Both the position numbers and the translations under genes were made by a program. A stretch of 64,000 bases of DNA, from positions 14,658,474 through 14,722,473 of the forward strand of contig NC_079907.1 in assembly GCF_024868665.1 (NCBI RefSeq). Reading direction: 5' to 3'. The stretch comes from Triplophysa rosa. Its lineage: Eukaryota; Chordata; Actinopteri; Cypriniformes; Nemacheilidae. Position 1 is the stretch's first letter. Each line of letters begins with the position of its first letter. Under the pieces are notes generated by a model, which had not been told where the DNA came from, did not search any database, and was given only the letters and a program-made list of their open reading frames with translations. This document shows positions 1 to 12,209 of this stretch, in pieces.

Positions 1-1116
1 GTCGCATTAAAAACTCACGCAGGCCAGGGAATCATTATTTATACAGCCATGAAAAGATTAATGCAGAACTTAAAAACATACAACCACTGAATGAAGAGAA
101 AGAGAGATGAGCTTGCAAAACTGGACATTGATCAAGCACAATATATTTGTCTCTCCATTTTCCTATTAGCCTACTTTCGGGGATCGACAAGTACCGTCTC
201 AAAGATCGACCAGTCGATCGCGATCGACGGGTTGGCGACCACTGCTCTAGGTATTACCAACTGTCCAGAGCCTCAAGAGCGTAGTGAACGTGGGGGACTG
301 TATAGTAGAAGCTCACTCAGGTACTGTGGAGCTAAACCGTGTAGGGCCTTATAGGTAGTCAGTAAGATTTTAAAGTGAATACGTTGTTTAGTAGGTAACC
401 AGTGCAATGTTGACAGAACCGGGCTAAAATGGAAAAGCCATCTTTTACATACAACGCATAAACTTCTTACTCGCGTGTGGTAGATGGGATTGGGGCATGC
501 ATGTGTTTTGCTTTACAGCAGAGTTCACAAAATACCTTGTTTTTGGTAGCATTGTATGCTATCCAGGGAAATGTTTTTTTTTCTCAGTGTTCTTGATATG
601 TTCGAGAGTTCCGCTTCTTCCTCCAGCCTTTACTTCTGCTGCTGCTGTCATTACTTGATGATGTCGACGACAACGGCTGTTCACTTGAAGACATAGCAAC
701 ACTGCTACATACTGAAGAGATGCTAGGGTCAATTGAAGTTTTCCTTTTAATTACGAACGCGTCCATTTGTATGTGAAATTTAAAGACGAATTGACATTAT
801 TACAACGATTAACCACGCCCACTGCTGTTTGCAAGGTCAACCACTCTATCTGAATTGCGACTTGCAAGATCAACCAATCAGAGAGGCACCCGGATTTTAA
901 AAGCATTTTCAAAACTTAGGCCATTTCTCTGTGGATGCTCGGCCATTTCCGTCGGTGCTCGAGCCCTGGAGCGGCGCCTATCAGGGCTCTAGACTAACTT
1001 TTTGCACTGGTTGCACTGGTGCGCCTAACTTTTTTTCTTAGGTGCACCAGCACAAAAGTTAGGCGCACCCAAATTTTCGACNAAACAATGGCTGTCAATT
1101 ACTACATGAAATGTTT
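1..1116. other. Non-coding DNA with transposon debris
   Basis: No exon is recognised here. A 60-codon minus-strand reading frame at 584-766 has a Ser-rich, basic N-terminus (begins MDAFVIKRK) like the start of some hAT-type transposases, but nothing continues it leftwards, so it is at most a fragment. At 1003-1070 the motif GGTGCGCCTAACTTTT is followed by an inverted partner AAAAGTTAGGCGCACC, a short hairpin typical of transposon ends. The sequence at 981 (CAGGGCTCTAGACTAAC) looks like a hAT terminus, but I cannot find its partner. One undetermined base (n) lies at 1082. Confidence 0.4.
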
Positions 1117-1124
1117 AAAAATGG

Positions 1125-2782
1125 CAGAGGTGGACGAAGTACACAACTTCCTTACTTGAGTGAAAGTACAGATACTACTGGTCAAATATAACTCCACTAC
1201 AAGTAAAAGTTGTAAAGACAGATTCTTACTTGAGTAAAAGTACAGAAGTACATGCTTTTAAAAGTACTCAAGTATTAAAAGTAAATTTCCTTTATGTCAG
1301 TTGTGCATTGTTTTATTGTCGTAAACCTTATGCCTCTGAAGCAACCTACTGAATACACAGAGTAGCTCACAGTATCAGTTGTATTAAAGGAGTAGTTCAC
1401 TTCAAAATTTGCCCCCATTGACTTTCCATAGTAGTTTTTACTCCTACTATGGAAAGTCAATGGGGGTAGATTTTGCAGTGAGCAACTCCTTTAAGAGCTT
1501 TATATGTTTAGCACAAATATGTTTAGTTTAGATATAATCCTGTATGATCATTTAGCCTAATTATCCTCATTAGCCTCCTAGTCCTATATGTATTTATGAG
1601 CAGTGTTCTTTTATTTTGTATATTCCCTTTACCAGTTTTAGCAGCAATTTACCAGTAAGTAGTAAGGTTCTTGTAAATAGTAAAGTGTAAAAGCCATGTG
1701 TTTGTTGGATTTATTACCATTTGTATTACCATAATTTAACTACAAACATAAACTATAGCTAGTATAATGAAACTATGGTATTTTTAGTTGCTGTGGTTTT
1801 ACTAAAGATTATTAATTGAAGTATGGTTCCTATATATAGAAAATGGTAAATTTGTGGATACTGTGGTTTTACTGTAAATACCATCCCTGCTGAAAAAAAA
1901 AACAATGGATTTTTGAATTAGAATGAGATTTTTAAATTAAATTCCTCTTTGTAGTGTGTTTTGGGTTTTATTCCAATACGATTTACCATCCCACCAATAG
2001 AATCCATCACATACAAGTAGACAACAAGTATCCATAGTACAATTCCCATTATAACCATTAAATCCATTACATTTTATGTTGTATTTTGGGCAGGGTTCTA
2101 TTGTTTTTATTTCAACAGGAATACTTCAACTATAGTTACTTCAGTAAAAACATCATTCATTCTCCAAATCGCTTTAAATGACACAGCAGCAGATCAGAAG
2201 TTAACACGCACACGTAGCTCAAGGTGTATGTGATGCTTATTTACCGTTTAGCCGTTATGCCGATCATTTTCATGACAATGTTTCTACGATCTTTGACTGA
2301 TCGTAGCCCACACATGATTACACTACACTTTAACATGTGCCTTTTTCGTCTTTTATTGTTCTATTTGCCTTTTTAGAGCGCTATCAATGGTGTAGCAGCA
2401 CCAACGTTTACATTAGTTTAGCGAGGAAGATCCCAGAGTTGCCAGATTTGCATTAAAAAAATCTGCCAAATGGCCATTCAAAGTTGGCCGGAAAACCGCG
2501 TGCTTAGAAAAACTGAAATACTTGGCAACAGTAAAAGGTCCTGCAGATCGCAAGCCAGATAAATTGCGCACACAGGAAACCCCGCTGCATAGAAACCATT
2601 TTCTACTTTTGGACCTTTTTATAAATGTAGTGGAGTAAAAAGTATGATATTTGTCTTTCAAATGTAGTGAAGTTAAAGTACAAGTACTCAGAAAAAATAA
2701 TACTCAAGTAAAGTACAGATACTCAAAAAGTGTACTTAAGTACAGTACTCAGGTAAATTTACTTCGTTACTGTCCACCTCTG
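1125..2782. mobile_element. Non-autonomous hAT element with perfect 8-bp TSD
   Basis: The element starts CAGAGGTGGAC and ends GTCCACCTCTG, an 11-bp terminal inverted repeat, and is flanked by the identical 8-bp duplication AAAAATGG at 1117-1124 and 2783-2790. An 8-bp target duplication and CAG-type ends are hallmarks of the hAT superfamily. Both ends are full of short AAGTAC/GTACTT strings. No transposase frame is present, so it would need a transposase in trans. A small fold-back element is nested inside at 1384-1494. A fragment of a related terminus recurs near 42450 and 44980. Confidence 0.92.
1384..1494. mobile_element. Small palindromic TTAA MITE nested in hAT
   Basis: A 111-bp near-perfect palindrome runs from TTAAAGGAGTAGTTCACT to a terminus reading AGCAACTCCTTTAA, with arms of about 50 bp around a short loop near 1435. 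Both ends carry TTAA. The TTAAAGG-GTTCAC type end is shared with several other MITEs in this window (10935, 39701, 56895), so they look like one broad family. It interrupts the hAT element and is therefore younger than it. Confidence 0.88.
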
Positions 2783-2790
2783 AAAAATGG

Positions 2791-4531
2791 CACCTGACAC
2801 GCGATACGGCATTAAGAGTGCTATGAATCTGAGGAAGATTGCCGATAAGCATTTATCTAAAAACGTAAATGACACGTACATAGTAATTATATTCACACAT
2901 CAGGTTATTAGAGAAGTGTGAACTAAATTACGACTTCCGAAGCACTGGTCTATAGCGGACATGCAGTTTAAGAAGTGTATCTTTACGTCTGTCATTTGCT
3001 GACATGTGAGATTTGGAATGGGTGATGCATGTGGGCTTACCTTCATATGCCGATGCAAGTCTACATCACTGAAAGACAAGGTGAAGGCAAATTAAAATGC
3101 AATGTATGTTTGAAAGTACTTATAGAGCGGTGAAGAAAATATGAAAACACAAGAATTTGGCTGAATATGATAAATAAACTTTTAAATCAGGAACACGCTG
3201 AAACCGGAGCATCTCTATCTTGAGAGCACTATACAGTATGTTTTGCTCATTTGAAGTCAATTCACAGCGCTTCAGATAATGCATTGTCTGCACAAGTTGA
3301 CCATTTTTCTTGCATGCTTTAGCCACTTTTTAGGTTTATTTTAAGGATATATTTTTAAAAGTTTCCTAAATTTAACTACATTTTACCACTTACCTGTAGT
3401 ACACAATCCAACACGCAACCTGTCTGATCTGAGTATGAAAAAAATATATAAAGCTATTTACTTCATATACTTGCAGTGAAAACCTCTATTGCTCAGTTGC
3501 TTTGTGTAAGAAAATATAGCCTAGTATATTCAATAGACACTCAAAAACAAAACATAAGAAAATGGTGAGGATAAAATGAAGAAAAGGTGATTCAACGTAT
3601 ACTTTGTGCGTGTAAAGTTTGAATCTAAAGCAAACTGTTTAAAAACAACAACAATTAAAACCTTGTTTAAACTAAAAGTAAACAGAAACACTTACTGTAG
3701 GATGGAATGTCTACTTCTTGAGTTTCCTTGCTACACAATCAGATGTTCAACACAAATTAATAAAGAGGTTTGACGCTGAAAAGAACTCAGAGTCTGCTCT
3801 ATATGTCAGTAAATCTTAGAATAGTGTCTAGGTGTTAAGGGGTTGCCACAGTTTAACACTAACCACTAAAACAGATGTGCAAAGACAACTCTTAATAACA
3901 GGATGTGTGAGATTTGACTGTTCTAAATGTTCTAAAGAATATCAGTTTAGAATCATATAAACAATTATGTTATAAGGTATACCTTTGATAGAATCACTTT
4001 TATTTTTAATCTAAAAAAAAAAAAAAAAAAAAAATATTTTGAAAACCTTATGCAGACTTATTTTATGATACAACCTGGAGGCATGATATAAAAAAACATT
4101 CATGAAATGAACATGACGTACATTCAATTTAAGGATTCTTGCTGTTCAATCAAAATCTGCTTTGTGTTTTAAGGAATCACCCAACTGCCTGCTGAGATGC
4201 TATTAACACTAGCAATAAAGATGTTTTTTTCTTCACCCTTGGTTGGTGGACGCACTGGCATCTCCTCAGACAGAAGGAAAACAGTCAGGATAGGGGGAAC
4301 ATCATGGACACCATTTAAAGACACAGCTCCATGCAGTTAGGAAAAACATGCGCTTTAATTATACAGTGTTGTAGACACAGTTTGAAGAATGGATACTCAG
4401 ATTTATTTTCATTTTTCAGAAACATGAACGCTGGAAGGTAACCGCTCAACACTTGTGCACACGTACAAACATTTATTTGGTCAAGCCATTTTCATGGATG
4501 CCCCTGTACAATTAGACACGTGTGAGAAAGG
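2791..4531. other. Intergenic DNA, no gene seen
   Basis: I see no exon or full transposable element here. There is a run of about 23 adenines near 4013-4035. Open frames are short and lack splice-site context or recognisable motifs. Confidence 0.6.
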
Positions 4532-4820
4532 TTCATTATTTATTTAATCACTTATATAACCAATTCTTTATTTATTTATTCGCCGCTTTATTTACTTATT
4601 CGTTGCTTTATTCATGTATATACTTATTCATTATTTATTTAATCACTTATATAACCAATTCTTTATTTATTTATTCGCCGCTTTATTTACTTATTCGTTG
4701 CTTTATTCATGTATATACTTATTCATTATTTATTTAATCACTTATATAACCAATTCTTTATTTATTTATTCGCCGCTTTATTTACTTATTCGTTGCTTTA
4801 TTCATGTATTTAATTAATCA
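4532..4820. repeat. 95-bp tandem repeat, three copies
   Basis: The motif TTCATTATTTATTTAATCAC recurs at 4532, 4627 and 4722, a strict 95-bp period with almost no divergence between units. It then decays into related TTTATT-rich sequence to about 4860. The overlapping Leu/Tyr/Phe-rich reading frames here come from the AT-rich repeat and are not genes. Confidence 0.9.
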
Positions 4821-4864
4821 TTTCTTTATTTAATCACTCGTTGCTTTATTTATTCATGCATAAG

Positions 4865-5165
4865 ATACGTGTCAACCTCATAAAAACATGTCCAAAAATG
4901 ATCGCCGGAAAAGGGAGAAAAATGTTCGGTAAACATACGGGACAAAACTTGAGACGTGGACAATCACTCACAACGTGGACAGATACTGCCAAAGGGCAAA
5001 AGTTCACCACGACGTGGGCGGTACCACACTAAGGGGGCGGATACGGTCAAAGGTTAACGCAAAGGGGGAGGCCCCCTTGCAACGTGGGTGGTCCGGAAGT
5101 AATTCAACACCCCCAACCCCCCCTCCGCAAAGGTCAATGACCCCATCAATCATACCTGTCAATCA
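4865..5165. other. GC- and CpG-rich island-like stretch, origin unknown
   Basis: About 300 bp with repeated ACGTGG words (ACGTGGACA, ACGTGGGCGG, ACGTGGGTGG) and runs of G or C stand out from the AT-rich surroundings. I recognise no gene or transposon terminus. It could be a transposon fragment or a small CpG-rich regulatory patch. Confidence 0.35.
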
Positions 5166-6103
5166 TTTTGACACTATGACCCGCATATATACTACTCACA
5201 TCTCATTCTCATATTTATCAATGGGTATATTACATAAGTAGATGTAGCTCAAGTTGACACACAATATTCTAGGAAATTCTTGTTCTTTCATAATCTACAT
5301 AGCTTCACTTACAAAATGATGCCTGGTTGACAAATTCATGATTTTTAAGCACCCTTTATTATGAAGGTATTTCAGTAGCAAAACTTGAGAGCATGTAGAT
5401 TTTAATTTGTGAACTTGTAAAATAAGTATTTGTACCTGTACACAAAAATGTACACTTGCAGCCTTAATGTGAAAACTTGTAAAATAAAAAACTGAAGTTG
5501 AATGTTGAGATTTGCACTCGTGGACAAAACTCACAAATCTGTCTTCTGAATTTGAAGTTGCAGAAAAATAGTCACAAATGTGTAAACTGTCATCTACAAA
5601 ATATATTGGCAGATACAAATGCATAGCACATATTTACACGTTTTCCTAGATTCCGATTTGAATTGCAACCACAAATAGGCATCTACAACGTCTCAAACCT
5701 TTCACTGCAGTTTCAAATCTTCCCGCCTTGACTTTTGCTACTACTTGCGCGATAAACCCGTTGCAAAACTAACTTGTGCACTTGAAAGCTCAGAGGCGAG
5801 AGAAAGAATGTAATGTATATGTATACTATAATGTTCATTGATATACTGTAAAAAAAATGTACATTTACACAGTTCAACATTATGATTCTATAGCCTAACC
5901 CTTGAGAATTATTATTGCTTTAGTTATAATGTTACCAATATTATATTCATATTTAAAAAACACGTTCCTGGTAGTATAATATAAATGTAAATTAAATTCC
6001 GTGAGCAATGTATTGTATAGTGACAATGTATACTGACCATTATTGCACTTTTAAGCTATTTCTACTTTTTAATATTTTTTTATTATTTTCAATATGTAAA
6101 GAC

Positions 6104-6587
6104 CAGTGTTGGGTGTAACTAGTTACTAAGTAATTAGTTACTGTAATTTAATTACTTTTCCATTGAAAAAGTAAAGTAAGGGATTACTCAATTTTTTCTC
6201 TAGTTTAATTACAGTTACTTCTGATGTAATCTAACTAAATACTTTGTGTAATATATGTGTGTGCGATAGTGGAATTGACATCAAAATTCAAAGTCTAACT
6301 TTAAAATCTGTGCTTTTATGTATAATTCTCACATTTTTAATACTTTGGTCAGTTAATAATACTACTTTGTGTAGTTTTATATTATTTATTTGAATGAATT
6401 AAGTGGGCCGTTTCATGTCTATCCTTGAATCACTTAACTAATTAAGGTTGATGTAGGATAAATTAGTAGTAAGTAATTAAATAATTTTTTGGAGAGAGTA
6501 ATTTGTACAGTAATCTAATTACACGAATGAATATGTAATTAGTAACTGGTAATTAATTACTTTTTCAGAGTAACTTAACCAACACTG
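6104..6587. mobile_element. 484-bp non-autonomous hAT with 8-bp TSD
   Basis: The termini are CAGTGTTGG and CCAACACTG, flanked by the identical 8-bp duplication GTAAAGAC at 6096-6103 and 6588-6595. The interior is rich in TTACT/AGTAA words and has no coding potential. It sits in the core of the larger inverted-arm element and so inserted later. Confidence 0.95.
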
Positions 6588-6973
6588 GTAAAGACATTGA
6601 AAATTAACAGAAATTGTATGCAGGACTGTGCAATGCCACCATATACAGTATTGGGGTTGTGGGTTCAACTGGAAGTTTTTTTTCCTCATGGAAGGTTTGG
6701 ATTTTTTACAGATGAGTTTAAAAATATTTAATCAATATTTAGTGTACAATAATTTACTCATGTGGTAATTACTAGCTGCAGGATAATGCATCCAGTCGGT
6801 TGTTATCGCCGAATAAAAAAAAGAACTGATTCTGATCATTCTGATATAGGAGCCTTACACAATGACAGGTTGACTGTACGTTTTCTGTTATTTAATATTG
6901 ATCATTATCATCAGCGAACTTGCTTCAGCCAAGTTAGATTGTTAATTAGGTTGCTAATTTATACACCAACCTT

Positions 6974-7180
6974 ATCAGATTCAAGATCTTTATTGTCATA
7001 TACCTGAAATTCTATTTTGCAGATGGGGTAGAAAAGCAATAAAACATATAACAAAGGACAAACTAAGAACAAAGATATACTACAGTAAATATAAAAGAGA
7101 ATAAAATAGAAAAGTTAAGTTATAGTAAAAAGTTGCAGTAAGTAGTATTTTTGTAAAGGAAAATGTATTTATTGATTTAG
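6974..7180 (-). mobile_element. Possible LINE 3' tail fragment
   Basis: The stretch beginning AGATTCAAGATCTTTATTGTC, followed by an A-rich segment, resembles the 3' end of the minus-strand Rex1-like LINE at 35227 (AATCAGCATGATCTTTATTG). No reverse transcriptase coding is attached, so it would be a severely 5'-truncated copy on the minus strand. Confidence 0.35.
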
Positions 7181-7720
7181 AGTTTCACCTTAAATTAAAT
7201 ACTGTAAAAACCCTTTTTGTCCTGCCATTAGGGGGCGGTGTGGCTCAGCCACGTGACGTCATCAAATGCCGTTCTTTCTCTCGCCTCTGAGCTTTCAAGT
7301 GCACAAGTTAGTTTTGCAAAGGGTTTATCGGGAAAGTAGTAGCAAAAGTCAAGGCGGGAAGATTTGAAACTGCAGTGACAGATTTGAGAGGTTGTAGATG
7401 CCTATTTGTGGTTGCAATTCAAATCTGAATCTAGGAAAACGTGTAAATATGTGCTATATGCATTTGTCTGCCAACGTATTTTGTAAATGCCAGTTTACAC
7501 ATTTGTGAGTATTTTTCTGCAACTTCAAATTCAGTAGACAGATTTGTGAGTTTTGTCCACGAGTGCAAATCTCAACATTCAACTTCAGTTTTTTATTTTA
7601 GAAGTTTTCACATTGGGGCTGCGAGTGTACATTTTAGTGTACAGGTACAAATACTTTACAAGTTCACAAATTAAAATCTACATGCTCTCAAGTTTTGCTA
7701 CTGAATACCTTCATACTTTA

Positions 7721-9719
7721 TAAGCCAAATAAAGTGGCAAATGTTTCTCTATTGAATGTCAGTTGTCAAGTTTATAATCTAAATTGGAAACCCACAGAGA
7801 ACTCAATCACATCATGTTTTTCAATGAAGTCCCAGAGCGCCATAAATCTTATAAATAGTGTCAGTCTAAAGGAATTGGTTCTGTTTTTACATGCATTATC
7901 TCCTAAAGACACAGCCAATACTCAATCAATGGAGGACTACGTTGAGATTGTGGGGAAAAACATTATGATTGAGAGATGCAAAATGTTCTTTTGAGATTCT
8001 GTGTAAAATTCCTCACAAGTCATCTGTGTGTGTCTAAGCGTTTGAATGAAAGAACAATTTTTGAAGTGAAAAAAGTGCCAGCTAGAAACACGGTGCAAAT
8101 TGCAATCAGATGACACAGTTGTCTTTGTGTTTTTTTTCTAAGGTTGCATCTCATTTGTGGAATTGTTCACATTCAGCCCCCCTCATGAGACAACACACTC
8201 AAAATCAGAGGATTTTTTAAAAGCAGTCTGCAAAATATTTCTTTGTGCATCACGCACTGGACCAGCCCGTAATATCCTAACCAAGGTTTTGGGTCACACA
8301 GTCGTCTCTTGCTGTACATTTTAATGGAGCAGACCTGTAAGAGGCACAGTCAAGTACGATGATGCTCGACAAATAATTCACATCGAAAAATAACCTCATT
8401 GCCATATATACAGCATATATATTTTTAATGTGACTTCTTTCATTTACATGCCTCGATTTGAAAATGATTTGATTCATCAGAGGCTTTATTGCAGATTCAA
8501 ATTGAATAATTTGTACGAGTAATTCAAATTCTAATATAAAATTGGTTAATAGCAGTTCTGTGACCTTGCTGAAACAGCACGGGATATTAATCTGGAACAA
8601 AAGTCAATCAGTTTCTATTAAAATCAATTACCATGATGTGCGGAGATGCCTTTTTTTAAATGGCAGTGGGTTAAAATGAATATATAGACCATTTAAATTT
8701 ACTATTTCTTAGAGAACAGCACTTTGCCTGCCTTCTCAGCCGTTTTAGTTAGATTATGTGCTGATGTTTGAGGCTGGGAAACTAAAATGCTCAGTCACAA
8801 AATGTAATGATGTTCATCCTTATTAGAACAGTTCTTATTGAATCTGTTTGGTGCCGTTCCATTAGAAAATAATTTAATATACATGTTAGCAAGAACAAAG
8901 AATGCCCCTTCAGCTAGAACTGTCTTGTGGTTCATATCTGCTGAAAAAACAATATAAACCATTTAATAAGTTGTAATGGTTTTAAAGGGATTTGTATTGG
9001 TTTAATGGAAACTGTAGTGGGGTCTACTGTTATGTGATGGATTCTGTTGGTGGGATGTTAAAGCCTACTGGAATAATGCCTAAAACACATTACAAAAAGT
9101 AATTTTGTAATGGTTTTAAATGGAAAATGCTATTGGGTCGTAAGGGTATTCTAATGGAAACCATTAGAATTTCTGTGATGTTTCTATTAGGTTTCTTTCT
9201 AAGGGAAAATGCAGGCAAATGAGACAGATCTTCACATACAATACAGAACACAACTTGTGGATGTGGAGTAGCCTCAACTATTTTGATCTTGGAAAAAGTT
9301 TTATGAGAAAGTTTATATTGGATTTTTTTATTTATACAGCACCTAAAATCTCAAGTGTCTTATAAAACAACATATCGCTGCTGTCCTCATAAAACCTTGC
9401 ATCTCCATATTTCATGATTTTTATGTTTGTCACTGGGTTTTGCAAATTTCTAACCAATATAAACTAAACAGTGTTTGTTAACTTTGACAACACCGTATAT
9501 AATCATTTAAAAAGTAGTGGTTTTACATTTCCTGAAAAACAGCAAATTTGGACATCCAAGGTTATGGAAGGACAGCAACGATATCCAAAAACTAAAAATG
9601 GAGAACAATACAACTAAACAAACAACAGTAAATACACCTACGATACTCAAACAAAAATACACATCCTAAGCTCCTACACAAGAGCAAGTGAATATGCCTT
9701 TAAACATCATTTTAATTAC
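7721..9719. other. Intergenic DNA, nothing recognised
   Basis: No exon, RNA gene or transposon end could be supported. The stretch around 8940-9200 contains repeated words such as TAATGGTTTTAAA and ATGGAAACC, which suggests an old degenerate repeat. Confidence 0.5.
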
Positions 9720-9932
9720 ATTTCATTGCATAATTTCGCATTTTGGCCAATCTAAGCATAGTTAAAGGAAAAGTTCATTCAAAAATGATTTTGAATCCGT
9801 AATTTATTCACCTCCATGCCATGCTATTAGGTGTACAGTATATGACTTTCTTCAGCCGTTCTTTCAGATGTGTGTAATTACCAGGGTAATCAATGTAATC
9901 AAAGGCCACCATCTAACTGCTATCTATAAAAA
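9720..9932. repeat. 213-bp direct duplicate, copy 1
   Basis: This stretch matches 10893-11105 without gaps and with only about four substitutions, at a constant offset of 1173 bp. It includes the left end of a TTAA MITE (TTAA at 9762) and 40 bp of unrelated flank, so it was copied as a DNA segment rather than by a second MITE insertion. Confidence 0.93.
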
Positions 9933-10892
9933 GGTAATGAGATATTAATAAGCTCATATGGGAAGAGGCACAGCCATAAAAACTTGCTATGTTTAGATTC
10001 TTTACAAAACCAAATCATGTGAAGGCCATCACTTTACCAAGAACATCACAAATAATCAAGTGTTTATGTAAAAACATGTATTAAATGCATGTATTAAACA
10101 TAACAGATCCCTATAATGCCCCTTAACGTGTATTTATAAAGAAACTGATCAAATATCTACAACTACCTCATCAACTTTTCATCGTCCTACTCCAGAGACT
10201 CTTTAAAAGCCTAGAGTGGTAAAAATTGACGTGAACTTTGTAATGGATATTCAACTTTGGAGTCTGCCAGCTTTAACCTGCTTTGTCATCATTGGAGGGT
10301 TGAAAGTCAACTGTGTTGTTAGCTAACGTAATCTACCCTAGCTGTCCTTGTTTGTAGGTAGCCAGCATAGCTAGATCACTGATCTTGCAGGTTAAACATT
10401 CCCCAAAAAACTAAATGACCCTCCAGGGGGTTGTGTTAGGAGCCCACTGCGATTGCACAGCTGGACTAGGTGAGTGCTGCTCTCATGTGTCTTGTTTAAG
10501 ATTTGGCAGCATTACGACAGAGAGGAAGAGATAGCGGTGACGTGTTGGTTAGCACCAACACTCATTTTTTGTTCTTTGTAAATGGTTTATTGCAGTTAAC
10601 CATTTAATCATCTATCAGGGATTCGGGATCCTTGGGAATATGATAAAATGATTTGCCCTTTGCTTTCCCCCATTTTCGCTCAACTTGATCTGTAGCGGGC
10701 GGCAGCAGAGCACAGAGGATGATGGGCACGCATGGGTTGATGGGAATTGTAGTTCCCGCTAACCTCAACTCGCTCCATTCGGCTGAAAAAACTACACTTT
10801 GCCTGAAAGATCTATCATCATGCGACCACGATAATATCGACAAGATTTGCTATCTCGATAATTCGATATTTACAATACCGTTACATCCCTAT

Positions 10893-11105
10893 ATTTCATT
10901 GCATAATTTCGCATTTTGGCCAATCTAAGCATAGTTAAAGGAAAAGTTCACTCAAAAATGATTTTGAATCCGTAATTTATTCACCTCCATGCCATGCTAT
11001 TAGGTGTACAGTATATGACTTTCTTCAGCCGTTGTTTAAGATGTGTGTAATTACCAGGGTAATCAATTTAATCAAAGGCCACCATCTAACTGCTATCTAT
11101 AAAAA
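10893..11105. repeat. 213-bp direct duplicate, copy 2
   Basis: Second copy of 9720-9932. This copy retains the original MITE continuation, whose right terminus lies at 12206. The junction at 11105 runs into AACCCTTTGC, which also resembles local sequence near 10655. Confidence 0.93.
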
Positions 11106-12206
11106 ACCCTTTGCTTTCCCCCGCCTGTTCTGCCATCCTGGCTGCACAGCAGCTATCCATCCATGTTAAAATAGTACGATTTGTAAAGTCTAAACAGCCT
11201 GGTTTTAAATTATTGTTTGACCGCTGTCAATACCAATGCTACAGCAGATCTAGCGCTCTCCTGATAGCCTTCCAAAATGGCGGAGTTCAGATTGTGTGAC
11301 GTCAACCTCCGGAGCTCAATACGCTAGAATCCCGATAAAAAGTCACTTCTATTCCTGAGCCTTATAGCTCATTCCTGATGGTTTTTCAAGATGAGGGCCT
11401 GAGAACAGCCCCCTCCACATCCGTCACATAATCAATGTCAGTGCCCATTCTGGTATACGTCTGAATCAGTGTATTATGGTCGAAGCAGCCAATAGGCAAT
11501 CTAAACGATTATGGACAGCAAGTAATAACACATTCTGTTATGCATTTTAAAACAGATTTTTAACCCAGTGTTGCTTTAATAATAAAGTATGTACAATGGA
11601 ATTTTCCTAAATGTGTTTTTGATTGTTATCAGTATTACTTAACAGCCAAATGAATTACAGAAAATGTTGAACTAACAGGGTATGGATTATTGGTTACGTT
11701 AGAGACTCACATAATGTCTATTGCTTACAATTGTGTGCAAATCAATGGTAGACAAATACAGTACATATAACCAAGTATAAGTAAATGTACGTTTTTATAC
11801 CGTAAAGATGGTAATATCCAAAACTGTTGGGGCACTCGACTATTTGCGCCCAGGTAGTATCTGTGTTGTTAATAAATGAAAAATTATATAAATTACGGTT
11901 CCTGACTAAGATTATATTTCGGTATTGTATGTACTTGGTTTGCTTCTGTTTCTCCAGTATGATGATTTAATTGGTCTTTCAGCTCTGTATACTTTCAGTT
12001 CACTGCTCAATGCTGCGATACCTCCAAAATGGTGAATCGGTGACGTCACACACAATAAACTCACGTGTCTGACAAAGACCGATGGTGGCCAAGATCTGTT
12101 TGGTTTCGGTGTTCATCAGAACAAAGAAATTTATACAGATTTGGAACAACTCGAGGGTGAGTAAATGATTACAGAATTTTTATTTTAGGGTGAACTGTCC
12201 GTTTAA
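10935..12206. mobile_element. TTAA MITE interrupted by later insertion
   Basis: The left end TTAAAGGAAAAGTTCACTC and the right end GTGAACTGTCCGTTTAA are inverted partners, both with TTAA. The MITE-like parts are about 10935-11105 and 12105-12206; roughly 1 kb between them does not look like MITE and is probably an insertion. It belongs to the GTTCAC-type family seen elsewhere in the window. Confidence 0.6.
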
Positions 12207-12209
12207 AAA

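Larger units (their letters stand above)
5340..7720. mobile_element. Element with ~450-bp inverted arms
   Basis: The left arm (about 5350-5812) and right arm (about 7265-7715) are reverse complements over most of their length. For example, the word CTTCCCGCCTTGACTTTTGC near 5718 reappears inverted near 7345, and GAGAGCATG near 5390 reappears inverted near 7680. The core (5813-7264) carries a nested hAT element and a LINE-like tail. Long arms with a non-coding core suggest a fold-back or non-autonomous DNA transposon; the superfamily and exact ends are unresolved. Confidence 0.72.

Noticed and set aside
4522..4817. Hydrophobic repeat frames resembling membrane peptides
   Set aside because: Produced by an AT-rich 95-bp tandem repeat. 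All frames of such sequence give Phe/Tyr/Leu.
7695..7994. 99-codon plus-strand frame after the inverted-arm element
   Set aside because: It starts inside the repeat arm, lacks recognisable motifs and shows no splice context.
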